Position numbers and translations under genes: made by a program. 64,000 bases of DNA from Candidatus Thiosymbion sp. (GTDB lineage Bacteria; Pseudomonadota; Gammaproteobacteria; Chromatiales; Chromatiaceae): the NCBI GenBank assembly GCA_018435665.1, contig JAHDND010000048.1:1-64000 (forward strand). Direction: 5' to 3'. Positions 35,333 through 43,356 of this stretch are shown one piece after another. The notes under the pieces are model-generated. The model was not told where the DNA came from and did no database searches. It saw only the letters and a program-made list of their open reading frames with translations. The first letter of the stretch is position 1, and each line of letters opens with the position of its first letter.

Positions 35333-35554
35333 ATGACCAAAACCTTCACTTTCGCCATCGTCCACTTCACCGTGGCCTTCAGCGTGGCCTATGCGTTGAG
35401 CGGCAGCATCCTCATCGGTAGCGCCATTGCCCTGGTGGAACCGGTGATCAACACCATCGCCTACTTCTTCCACGAGAAGGCCTGGGAGCGTATCCAGGCC
35501 CGACGCCAGGCGGCGGCCGCGGACCCAGCCGTTCCGGCGGGGATGACGGCCTGA
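35333..35554 (+). CDS. DUF2061 small membrane protein
   Basis: This 73-aa protein has two predicted membrane segments (about 4-22, FTFAIVHFTVAFSVAYAL, and about 27-43, IGSAIALVEPVINTIAY). The HEKAWERI segment follows, as is usual for DUF2061 proteins. The C-terminal tail is Ala-rich. The role is unknown; related proteins are small inner-membrane proteins of gammaproteobacteria. A strong ribosome binding site AGGAGG precedes the ATG. It is a single gene. Confidence 0.82.
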   Translation: MTKTFTFAIVHFTVAFSVAYALSGSILIGSAIALVEPVINTIAYFFHEKAWERIQARRQAAAADPAVPAGMTA

Positions 35555-35626
35555 GGGTTGGTTGCCGCAACGCAAGTTGCGGTAAATCGCGGCGCTCCCT
35601 CGCCTGGTGAGGGGGGAAATCAAGCT

Positions 35627-36787
35627 TCAGGAGGGGGTCTGATCGGCGAAGGCGACCAGGTGATCCACCGCTACCCGGATGCCGATGCGCTCGCCGATCG
35701 CGTGATTGTGATGACTCTGCACCAGGCAGAGGATGACCTGGCCACTAGCCAGGCGCAGGCTGTAGAGGTATTCGGCGCCACGGAAGGCGCGATTGACCAC
35801 CTCCGCCTGGAGGGGGCTGGCGTCGTCATGGAGGATATCGTCGGGCCGAAGCAGAATTTCCCCGCGGGCGCCAGGGTACAGGCCGTGGGTGCGGCAGCCG
35901 GTGAGCAGTCCGATTTCGGTGTCCATCCGCCACTCATCCACCGCCCGCCCGGGGAGCATGACCCCCTGGCCGATGAAGTCGGCGACGAAGCGGTCCGCTG
36001 GCTCATGATAGAGGTCGAAGCCACTGCCGACCTGATGGATGCGCCCCCCGGACATGACGGCGATACGGTCCGCCATGGCGAAGGCCTCGTGCTGGTCGTG
36101 GGTGACCAGAATGGCCGTGCTCCCCTCGCGCTTCAGGACCTCTCGCACCTCCCGGGCGAGCTGCTCCCGCAATTCGGCGTCCATGCTGGAGAAGGGCTCG
36201 TCCAGCAGCAGGATGTCCGGACGCGGCGCCATGGCGCGAGCCAGGGCGATGCGCTGCTGCTGGCCGCCGGAGAGTTGATGGGGATACTTGTCCCCGGCGC
36301 CGGCCATCCCGATCAGTTCCAGCAGTTCCGCCACCCGGGTCTGGCGCTCGCGACGGTTCAGGTGGCGCAGGCCGAAGGAGACATTGCGCGCCACCGTCAG
36401 GTGAGGAAAGAGGGCGAAGTCCTGGAAGACCATGCCGGCCCGCCGGGCCTCCGGGGGCAGGTTCAGGCCGGGACCGGCGACCTGGCGGCCGTGGAGGTGG
36501 ATTTCGCCGCTGGCGACGGGCTCGAAACCGGCCACCGCCCGCAGCAGGGTGGTCTTGCCACATCCACTGGGCCCAAGCAGGCAGCCGATGTCACCCCGGA
36601 CCAGGCTGAGATCCACCCCGGAGACGATGGGGACCCCGCCATAGGCGACGGAGACGCCGCTGATCACCAGTTGCCCGCTGGCGACACGGGGGCCAGGACT
36701 CGGCTGGTTGGCGTGAAAGTCATTGCCAAGACTTTCATTCTCCGGGGCGAGGCGCGCCCCCTCAGGGCAGTTAGCAGGATCGCGCAT
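35627..36787 (-). CDS. fbpC: Ferric iron ABC transporter ATP-binding protein
   Basis: This ATPase of 386 aa powers the FbpAB iron importer. Walker A is GPSGCGKTT (about residue 75), the signature is LSGGQQQRIALARA, Walker B is ILLLDEPFSSMD, and the switch His is in LVTHDQHEA. After the ATPase domain, a TOBE-like C-terminal region (about 270-386; LRPDDILHDDASPL) is present, as in FbpC. ATG at 36787 was preferred over the TTG at 36790. About 40 residues precede the first strand, so a later start is possible. It is last in the fbpABC order, 30 nt after fbpB. Confidence 0.9.
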   Translation of the reverse strand: MRDPANCPEGARLAPENESLGNDFHANQPSPGPRVASGQLVISGVSVAYGGVPIVSGVDLSLVRGDIGCLLGPSGCGKTTLLRAVAGFEPVASGEIHLHGRQVAGPGLNLPPEARRAGMVFQDFALFPHLTVARNVSFGLRHLNRRERQTRVAELLELIGMAGAGDKYPHQLSGGQQQRIALARAMAPRPDILLLDEPFSSMDAELREQLAREVREVLKREGSTAILVTHDQHEAFAMADRIAVMSGGRIHQVGSGFDLYHEPADRFVADFIGQGVMLPGRAVDEWRMDTEIGLLTGCRTHGLYPGARGEILLRPDDILHDDASPLQAEVVNRAFRGAEYLYSLRLASGQVILCLVQSHHNHAIGERIGIRVAVDHLVAFADQTPS

Positions 36788-36817
36788 CAATTTTCGTGGC
36801 CAGGGGCGGGAAGGCGT

Positions 36818-38485
36818 TCAGTTGGGCTGGGCATGGCGGGACCGGGTGATGGAGCGGCTGAGGAGGATGACCGGCGCCAGGCCGGCGAGGACGATGGCCA
36901 GGGCCGCCGGGGCGGCGTCCGCCAGGCGCTCGTCCGCCGCCAGTTCATAGACGCGCACCGCCAGGGTATTGAAATTGAAGGGGCGCAGGATCAGGGTGGC
37001 GGGTAGTTCCTTGAGCACGTCGACGAAGACCAGCAGCAAGGCGGTGAAGAGGCTTCCGCGCAGCATCGGCAGGTGGACCCGTCCCAGGACCGCCCCGGGG
37101 CTCAATCCCAGGGCGCGGGCTGATTCATCCATGGCCGGGCGGATCTTTCCCAGGCCGCTCTCCACCGTCTGCAAGGCCACCGCCAGAAAGCGCACCAGGT
37201 AGGCGAAGAGCAGGGCGGCCAGGGTGCCGCTGAGCAGCAGGCCGGTGGAGAGGTCGAAGGTCGCCCGCATCCAGGCGTCCACCCGGTTGTCGAGCCAGCC
37301 GAAGGGGATGATGACGCCGACGGCGATGACCGTACCCGGGACGGCATAGCCCAGGCCCGCGACCCGCACCGCGGTGCGGACCGCCCGGGTCGGTTGCAGG
37401 CGCTGGCCATAGCCCAGGATCAGGGCCAGGAGCAGGGCCAGGACCGCCGCCGTCGCCGCCAGCCCCAGGCTGTGACCGACCAGCCGCCAGAAGGCCTCGT
37501 CCAGGGTGGCGCCGGCGACCTCCAGGGCCCAGGCCGCCAACTGCCCGGCGGGGACCAGAAAGCCGAAGGTGAGGGGCAGGAGACAGAAGCCCAGGGCCGC
37601 CAGGCCGCGCCAGCCGGTGAGGGGATGGCGGCGGATGGCCTGATGGCGCTGGCTGGTCTGGTGATAGCGGGCCTGGCGCCGGGACAGGCGCTCCAGGAGG
37701 ATGAGCAGAAAGACGAACCCCAGCAGCAGGGCCGCGAGCTGGGCCGCCGCCGCCGTGTTGCCGAGCCCGTACCAGGTGCGAAAGATGCCGGTGGTGAAGG
37801 TGGCGACGCCGAAGTACTGGACGGTGCCATAGTCCGCCAGGGTCTCCATCAGGGCCAGGGAGAGGCCGGCGACGATGGCGGGCCGCGCCAGGGGCAAGGC
37901 GACGGTGAAGAAGGTCCGCCAGGGCCCGTTGCCCAGGGTGCGGCTGACATCCAGCACGCACAGGGACTGGCCGAGGAAGGCGGCGCGGGCCAGCAGATAG
38001 ACGTAGGGATAAAGCACTAGGGACAGCATCACCACCGCCCCCGGCAGGGAGCGGACCTCGGGGAACCAGTAGTCGCCGAAGCCCCAGCCGAACCAGCCGC
38101 GGAGGGCCGACTGGACGGGGCCAGCGAAGTCCAGCAGCCCGGTATAGGTATAGGCGATGATGTAGGCCGGCATGGCCATGGGCAGCAGCAGGGCCCACTC
38201 GAACAGGCCCCGGCCGGGAAAGCGACACATGCTGATCAGCCAGGCGGTGCCCACGCCGCCGATCAGGGTCCCCACCGTCACCCCCAGCATGAGCCAGAGG
38301 GAATTGACAACATAATCCTGGAGCACCGTCGCCGCCAGGTGGTCCCAGACCTCCCCGGCGGGGACGAGCAGGAAGCCCAGCACCACCAGCACCGGCAGGG
38401 CCAGGACCAGGGCCAGGGCCGTCACCCCCAGCGTCCAAGGGCCCGGCCGAGCGCGCTGAGTTTCAGTCGCTGCCAGGGTTAGCAT
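36818..38485 (-). CDS. fbpB: Ferric iron ABC transporter permease
   Basis: This inner-membrane permease of 555 aa has two fused halves of about six membrane segments each, typical of FbpB/ThiP-like permeases. Each half has an EAA-type loop for the ATPase: one around DVSRTLGNGPWRTFFTVALP and one around ESARALGLSPGAVLGRVHLP. It lies between fbpA (222 nt upstream) and fbpC. It starts at ATG 38485. Confidence 0.9.
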   Translation of the reverse strand: MLTLAATETQRARPGPWTLGVTALALVLALPVLVVLGFLLVPAGEVWDHLAATVLQDYVVNSLWLMLGVTVGTLIGGVGTAWLISMCRFPGRGLFEWALLLPMAMPAYIIAYTYTGLLDFAGPVQSALRGWFGWGFGDYWFPEVRSLPGAVVMLSLVLYPYVYLLARAAFLGQSLCVLDVSRTLGNGPWRTFFTVALPLARPAIVAGLSLALMETLADYGTVQYFGVATFTTGIFRTWYGLGNTAAAAQLAALLLGFVFLLILLERLSRRQARYHQTSQRHQAIRRHPLTGWRGLAALGFCLLPLTFGFLVPAGQLAAWALEVAGATLDEAFWRLVGHSLGLAATAAVLALLLALILGYGQRLQPTRAVRTAVRVAGLGYAVPGTVIAVGVIIPFGWLDNRVDAWMRATFDLSTGLLLSGTLAALLFAYLVRFLAVALQTVESGLGKIRPAMDESARALGLSPGAVLGRVHLPMLRGSLFTALLLVFVDVLKELPATLILRPFNFNTLAVRVYELAADERLADAAPAALAIVLAGLAPVILLSRSITRSRHAQPN

Positions 38486-38707
38486 GGTGAGGCATCATGA
38501 TGCTTGGCCGGGAGGTCGGTTTCTTCAGTCCAGTGGACAGGGACGGCAGGAAGAGCGGCCCGGCCGGGCGAGCGACGATCAGTGCCGGTGGTGGTTAAGG
38601 CGCTGATCATTGGGTGGGGCGGATAGGTTGACGCCACGGGGCCAGGGGTCCCGGTCAGAAAATGGGGGTCGGGATTATACCCGAGGCGCGAGGCTTATCC
38701 GCCGCGT

Positions 38708-39733
38708 CTATTTCCAGCCCGCGCGGTCCATCAGTCGCACCGCCTCGCCGTTGAGCTCGCCCAGGCGCGTCAGATTGATGCCATCGGCCTTGAATTCACC
38801 CCAGGCGGCCAGGGTCGCGCTGATCGGCACCCCCGGACGGATCGGGTACTCGCCGTTGGTCTCCGCATACCAGGTCTGAGCCTGATCCCCGGATAGGTAT
38901 TCCAAGAGCTGGATGGCCTCGGCCTTGTTCTTGGCCCCCTGGGTCAGGGCCGCGCCGCTGACGTTGACATGGACGCCGCGGCCCTCCTGGTTGGGCCAGA
39001 AGACCTTCATTCTGGCGGCGGCCTCCCGCTGGTTGGCCTCCGGGGCGTTCAGCATGCCTGCCAGGTAATAGGTGTTGGCGATGGCCAGGTCGCATTGGCC
39101 CGCCGCGGCGGCCAGGATCTGATCCCGGTCCCCGCCCTTGGGCGGGCGCGCCAGGTTGGCGACCAGGCCCTTGGCCCAGGCCTCCGTCGCCTCGGCGCCG
39201 TCCGCGGCGATGAGGGAGGCAACCAGGGACTGGTTGTAGACGTTGTCCGAGGAACGGATGCAGATGCGCCCCCGCCACTTGGGCGCGGCCAGGTCCTCAT
39301 AGGTGGACAGCTCCTCCGGTTTGACCTTGCCCGCGACGTACATAATGGGTCGGGCCCGGAGGGTGAGGCCGAACCAGTGGCCCGTCGGGTCCCGGTAGGC
39401 CGGGGGGATGGCGCTCTCCAGGCGTGCGGAAGTGACCGCCTGGGTCACCCCGGCCTCCTTGGCGCGATGGAGCCGGCCGACGTCCGTGGTGATCAGTAGG
39501 TCCGCTGGAGAGTTCAGCCCCTCGCTTTGCAGCCGCTGAAGGAGGGCGTCCTCCTTGCCGGTGACCAGATTGACCTTGATCCCGGTCTCCTGGCTGAAAC
39601 GGTCCAGCAGGGGCTTGATCAGTTCCTCGCTGCGCGCGGAATAGAGGTTGACCTCGGCGGCCAGGAGGGGCAGGGGGAGGGCGGTCAGGGCCAGAAGGCC
39701 GGCGGCAATCAGGTGATGACGGGCGACAGGCAT
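38708..39733 (-). CDS. fbpA: Ferric iron ABC transporter substrate-binding protein
   Basis: This periplasmic iron-binding protein of 341 aa has a signal peptide with core LIAAGLLALTALPLPLLA and a cleavage site near LLAA|EVNLYS. The mature start EVNLYSARSEELIKPLLDRF is typical of FbpA-type ferric binders, and the adjacent Tyr pair in IANTYYLAGML is the usual iron ligand pair. LTQGAKNKAEAIQLLEYLSG is also a family landmark. The start was placed at MPVARHHL (39733) because the signal peptide begins there. It is the first gene of the fbpABC operon. No Fur box was recognised upstream, where a 19-bp tandem array begins. Confidence 0.9.
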   Translation of the reverse strand: MPVARHHLIAAGLLALTALPLPLLAAEVNLYSARSEELIKPLLDRFSQETGIKVNLVTGKEDALLQRLQSEGLNSPADLLITTDVGRLHRAKEAGVTQAVTSARLESAIPPAYRDPTGHWFGLTLRARPIMYVAGKVKPEELSTYEDLAAPKWRGRICIRSSDNVYNQSLVASLIAADGAEATEAWAKGLVANLARPPKGGDRDQILAAAAGQCDLAIANTYYLAGMLNAPEANQREAAARMKVFWPNQEGRGVHVNVSGAALTQGAKNKAEAIQLLEYLSGDQAQTWYAETNGEYPIRPGVPISATLAAWGEFKADGINLTRLGELNGEAVRLMDRAGWK

Positions 39734-39772
39734 GAGCAGGGGACTCCAGTTACTGTAAGGATGCACAAGGGC

Positions 39773-39905
39773 CACGAAGGCGCGAAAGGTTCACGAAGGT
39801 GCGCAAGTTTCACGAAATTGCGAAAGCTTCACGCCGTTGCGCAAGCTTCGCTCAAGGTGCGCAGCGTTCACGAAGGCGGGAAGGTTCACGAAGGCGCACC
39901 AGGTT
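39773..39905. repeat. Degenerate 19-bp tandem repeat, about seven units
   Basis: Units read like CACGAAGGTGCGCAAGTTT. They begin at 39773, 39792, 39811, 39830, 39849, 39869 and 39887, with lengths of 19, 19, 19, 19, 20, 18 and 19 nt. The CACGAAGG half and the GCGCAAGNTT half are both recognisable in most units. The period is not a multiple of three, so it is not coding repetition. It lies immediately upstream of fbpA. Confidence 0.8.
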
Positions 39906-40010
39906 CGCGCCGAGCGCTTCGGCAAGGGGGGCTCCCCACCGAGCACGCAAAACTGTAATCGCAATCTAATGCGAAGCATTCCTATTTTCAAGGCTGGCGT
40001 GGGTTCCGCC

Positions 40011-40029
40011 TCGCCAGAAGGCGATTTTT
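40011..40029 (+). terminator. Terminator-like hairpin in the helicase leader
   Basis: TCGCC-AGAA-GGCGA followed by TTTTT is a compact intrinsic-terminator shape. It points towards the helicase gene, 141 nt before its start. As there is no plus-strand gene upstream for more than 4 kb, it may be a leader attenuator or may end a small RNA transcribed from the tandem-repeat region. Confidence 0.45.
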
Positions 40030-40169
40030 CCGTGTCTTCTCCACGGGATCGTGCTATTTTGCCCAGTCCATCCGGACTGCTCCATCGCGACGGCTCGCCC
40101 CCCGGGGGACCGCCCGCTGTTCGCTCGACTGTCTCTGTATCCTAGTCTCAGGTCCCCGAGGTCATCACC

Positions 40170-42587
40170 GTGGAACCTTTCTCTCCCATGGAAAACCCAT
40201 CACCGCCGGAAGGCCCATCCCCGCCGGAAGCGCCCGCCGTGCCGGAGGCCATCTCCCCCCTGGCCCCCCCCTTGGACCCCCTCCTGGAGTGCGAGGGCTT
40301 TGATCAGCTCGGGCTAGCCCCCGCCGTCCTCGATACCGTCCAGGCCCTGGGCTACGAGGTGCCGACGCCCATTCAGTGCCAGTGCATCCCCCATTTGCTG
40401 GCCGGGCGTGACCTGCTCGGCCAGGCGCAGACCGGCACCGGCAAGACCGCGGCCTTCGCCCTGCCCCTGATCAGCCGGGTCGATCTGGGTCTGGGGCCCA
40501 AGCCCCAGGTCCTGGTGCTGACCCCCACCCGCGAGCTGGCCCTCCAGGTGGCGGAGGCCTTCCAGACCTATGCCCGCGGCCTGCGCGGCTTCCACGTCCT
40601 GCCCCTCTACGGGGGTTCCAGCTTCGGCCTCCAGGCGCGGCAACTGGAGCGGGGCGTGCAAGTGATCGTCGGCACCCCGGGGCGGGTCATGGACCATCTG
40701 CGCCGTGGCACCCTGGACCTCAAGGCCTTGCGCGCCCTGGTCCTGGACGAGGCCGACGAGATGCTCGACATGGGCTTCGCCGAGGACATCGACTGGATCT
40801 TCGCCCAGACCCCCCCGGAGCGGCAGGTGGCCCTCTTCTCCGCCACCATGCCGGAGGCGATCCGCAAGGTCGCCCACGCCCATCTGCGCGAGCCGGTGGA
40901 GGTGTGTCTGGTGGCTGCGACGCAGACGGTGGAGACCATCGACCAATACCACTGCCTGGTGACCCGCTTCCACAAGGCGGACATGCTGACCCGGGTGCTG
41001 GAGGTGGAGACCTTCGACGCCGTGCTGGTCTTCGTCCGCACCAAGTTGCAGACCCTGGAGGTGGCGGAAAAGCTCACCGCCCACGGCTTCAATGCCGAGC
41101 CCCTCAACGGGGACATGACCCAGGGTGAGCGCGAGCGCACGGTGGAGCGTCTCAAGCACGGCCGCCTCGACATCCTGGTCGCCACCGACGTGGCCGCCCG
41201 GGGCCTGGACCTCGAGCGCCTCAGCCTGGTGATCAACTTCGACATCCCCATGGACCCGTCCGCCTACGTGCACCGCATCGGCCGTACCGGCCGCGCCGGG
41301 CGCGAGGGGCGCGCCCTGCTGTTCGTCGAGCCGCGGGAGCGCCACCTGCTCAAGGCCATCGAGCGCACCATCCGCCGCCGGATCCCCGAACTGACCCCGC
41401 CGACCCCGGCGGATCTCAGCGCCCATCGCATCGAGCGCTTCTCCACCCTGGTCACCAAGACCCTGGCGGAGGAGGACCTGGACTTTTTCTACCGCCTGGT
41501 GGCCCGGATCGCCCGCGAGGGTGAACTGGAGGCCATGGACATCGCCGCGGCCCTGAGCTTCCTGGCTCAGCGCGAGCGGCCCCTCCAACCGGCCCCGGAG
41601 CCCGAGCCGGCGCCCAAGCCCAGGTTCAAGCGGCGCGCGGAGCAGGGAGAGCGCTTCGAGCGTCGCGGCCGCTACGAGGAGGGCCAGGAGCGGGGCAGCC
41701 CCGCCACCGCGGCGCGCCCGCCGCGCCCGGAGCGGCCGCCGCGCAAGCCCCCCCAGGAGCGTCAGGAACGCCGGCAATGGGTCGAGGGTCTGGATTTTCT
41801 CAAGCCCGAGGACTGGCGTGAGCGCCTCTACCAGCAGGAACATCACGAACGTTCCCAGTGGACGGAGTCCGAGGAGGATGAGGGCTACGCCCCGGGCAAC
41901 GATTTTCGCGAGCGGTCGGACTTCACCGAGGGCGAGGGCCGGCGGCGTGGCCCCTTCCGGGCCGAGCGCGCCCCGGGCGCCCCGGGCTTCGACCGTGCCC
42001 CGCGACCCCCGCGGGGGGAGGGTCAGGGCCGACCCGGCGAGCGCTTTGGCCGTCCCGATCAGCCGCAGCGCCCCGAGCGCTACCAGGAGCGGGGTGAGCC
42101 CCGTTTAGAGGCTGGCCCCCCCCGGCGACCCGAGGGTGGCTATGGCGAGGAGCGCGGTTTCGAGCGTCGCGACCGGGATCGTGACAGCGGGCTGGTGAGT
42201 TACCGCATCGAGGTGGGGCGTCGCGATGGTGTGGCCCCCCGCGAGATCGTGGGTGCCATCGCCAACGAGTCGGGGATCGAGGGTCGGTTCATCGGTCGCA
42301 TCGACATCGAGGATGACTACAGCCTGGTCGATCTGCCGGAAGGCATGCCGCGGGAGATCTTCCAGCACCTGCGCGGGGTCTTCGTCCGGGGTAAGCGGCT
42401 CAACATCAGTCTGTCCGGGGCCGGCCATGAGCGCGACCGGGGCGGGCCCGGCAAAAGGCCCTTCAAGCCCCGGGAGTTCCGGCCGGCGGGAGGCGATGAC
42501 CGCGGGGCCGGGGCCGGAGCGGGACCCGAGCGTCGCCCGGGACCGCCCCGGGGCTTTAAACCGCGCCGCCGGCCGCCCGAGTCCTGA
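40170..42587 (+). CDS. deaD: DEAD-box RNA helicase, DeaD/CsdA type
   Basis: This ATP-dependent RNA helicase of ribosome assembly and mRNA turnover is often induced by cold. It has a Pro-rich N-tail, a Q motif in PTPIQCQCIPH, motif I AQTGTGKT (about 86), PTRELALQ, motif II DEAD (about 192), motif III SAT, and motif VI HRIGRTGRAG (about 370). A long Arg/Glu/Pro/Gly-rich low-complexity region (about 470-670) follows. A DbpA/CsdA-type RNA-binding domain (about 675-745; GVAPREIVGAIANESGIEG) and a basic RG-rich tail complete it. At 805 aa it is longer than E. coli DeaD (629), mostly because of the low-complexity part. It has a GTG start at 40170; ATG at 40188 is the alternative. Confidence 0.93.
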   Translation: MEPFSPMENPSPPEGPSPPEAPAVPEAISPLAPPLDPLLECEGFDQLGLAPAVLDTVQALGYEVPTPIQCQCIPHLLAGRDLLGQAQTGTGKTAAFALPLISRVDLGLGPKPQVLVLTPTRELALQVAEAFQTYARGLRGFHVLPLYGGSSFGLQARQLERGVQVIVGTPGRVMDHLRRGTLDLKALRALVLDEADEMLDMGFAEDIDWIFAQTPPERQVALFSATMPEAIRKVAHAHLREPVEVCLVAATQTVETIDQYHCLVTRFHKADMLTRVLEVETFDAVLVFVRTKLQTLEVAEKLTAHGFNAEPLNGDMTQGERERTVERLKHGRLDILVATDVAARGLDLERLSLVINFDIPMDPSAYVHRIGRTGRAGREGRALLFVEPRERHLLKAIERTIRRRIPELTPPTPADLSAHRIERFSTLVTKTLAEEDLDFFYRLVARIAREGELEAMDIAAALSFLAQRERPLQPAPEPEPAPKPRFKRRAEQGERFERRGRYEEGQERGSPATAARPPRPERPPRKPPQERQERRQWVEGLDFLKPEDWRERLYQQEHHERSQWTESEEDEGYAPGNDFRERSDFTEGEGRRRGPFRAERAPGAPGFDRAPRPPRGEGQGRPGERFGRPDQPQRPERYQERGEPRLEAGPPRRPEGGYGEERGFERRDRDRDSGLVSYRIEVGRRDGVAPREIVGAIANESGIEGRFIGRIDIEDDYSLVDLPEGMPREIFQHLRGVFVRGKRLNISLSGAGHERDRGGPGKRPFKPREFRPAGGDDRGAGAGAGPERRPGPPRGFKPRRRPPES

Positions 42588-42927
42588 GTAGCCTCCGGGT
42601 TTGAGGCTTGAACGGGGCGAGCGATGCAGGGTGCCCGGCTGCCCATTCCCCCGTCACCCTGGATCTGGGCGGGAAGCCAACCGGCCATGTCGGTCCTGAT
42701 TCCCGGGTAACGACCTGGACCAATCTGGTTCAGATGCCAGGCCAGAGGCGCCCGGAAGGATATGTTCGCGGCACTGGGTGGTGGAGAGTATTAGCGTAAC
42801 AGGATTTACTAATATATTGACCGGGGTCAAAACCCTGGGCGCTGGCTGCTAGTATTCTTCATTGCGACGGACCTCGGCGGGTGATGCCGGGGGCCGCGCA
42901 CAACTCCAACCTTGAGGAGAAATATCC
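42588..42927. promoter_or_regulatory. Upstream region of the sulfur globule protein gene
   Basis: No gene is present. The last 150 nt are AT-richer than the surroundings. They contain a perfect palindrome TTGACC-GG-GGTCAA at 42817-42830 and the nearby TAATAT, about 100 nt before the ATG. The palindrome could be an operator. TTGACC alone resembles a -35 box, but no -10 lies at the right distance. A ribosome binding site, TTGAGGAGA, precedes 42928. Confidence 0.35.
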
Positions 42928-43275
42928 ATGTCGATCAACAGACGTTTGCTGCTTGCCGCCGCCATCGCCGGTTCGACGGTGCTGGCATCCTTCTCCGCGA
43001 ATGCCTTCTTCGGCGCCATGAACCCCTTCCGGAGCTGGGGTGGTGGGCCTTGGGGCTGGGGGGGTGATCCCTGGTATGGCGGATACTATCCCTATGGCGG
43101 TTACTCCCCCTACTACGGGGGCTGGGGCAATCCCTACGGCTGGGGTGGCTACCCCGGGTGGGGCGGTTATCCGGGCTGGGGCGGCTATCCGGGGTGGGGT
43201 TATCCCGGCTGGGGCGCCTATCCCTATGCCGCGCCCGCGGCTCCCGCCGCGCCGGCTGCCAAAAGCGCCAATTAG
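42928..43275 (+). CDS. Sulfur globule protein (Gly/Tyr/Trp-rich secreted structural protein)
   Basis: This 115-aa protein has a classical signal peptide (LLLAAAIAGSTVLASFSANA, cleavage near residue 26). The mature part begins FFGAMNPFRSWGGG and continues as GGYPGWGGYPGW-type repeats rich in Gly, Tyr, Trp and Pro, then ends in an Ala/Pro tail. In purple sulfur bacteria, small keratin-like Gly/Tyr-rich secreted proteins (Sgp) form the envelope of periplasmic sulfur globules, and this one matches in size, export and composition. No sox or dsr genes are adjacent, so the call rests on composition. The strong ribosome binding site GAGGAGA suggests high expression. Confidence 0.72.
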   Translation: MSINRRLLLAAAIAGSTVLASFSANAFFGAMNPFRSWGGGPWGWGGDPWYGGYYPYGGYSPYYGGWGNPYGWGGYPGWGGYPGWGGYPGWGYPGWGAYPYAAPAAPAAPAAKSAN

Positions 43276-43356
43276 TCTTTGAGACTGGCCCCGCGCCCGC
43301 CCCGTGCCCGCGGGCGTGGGGCGAAGCCGACGCCTCGCCTGGCTTCGAATCCCCCG

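Larger units (their letters stand above)
39734..40169. other. Divergent fbpA/deaD intergenic region
   Basis: This 436-bp stretch has no supported gene. It holds the 19-bp degenerate tandem array (39773-39905), a terminator-like hairpin (40011-40029) and about 140 nt of leader before the helicase start. Confidence 0.5.

Noticed and set aside
35558-37006. 482-aa plus-strand frame over fbpC
   Set aside because: Antisense to an ABC ATPase with all its motifs; no independent support.
39773-39905. CRISPR array
   Set aside because: The 19-bp units are contiguous and degenerate, with no unique spacers and no cas genes nearby.
42817-42850. Sigma-70 promoter with TTGACC as -35
   Set aside because: The nearest -10-like TAGTAT is 27 nt away, too far; the site is better described as a palindrome.
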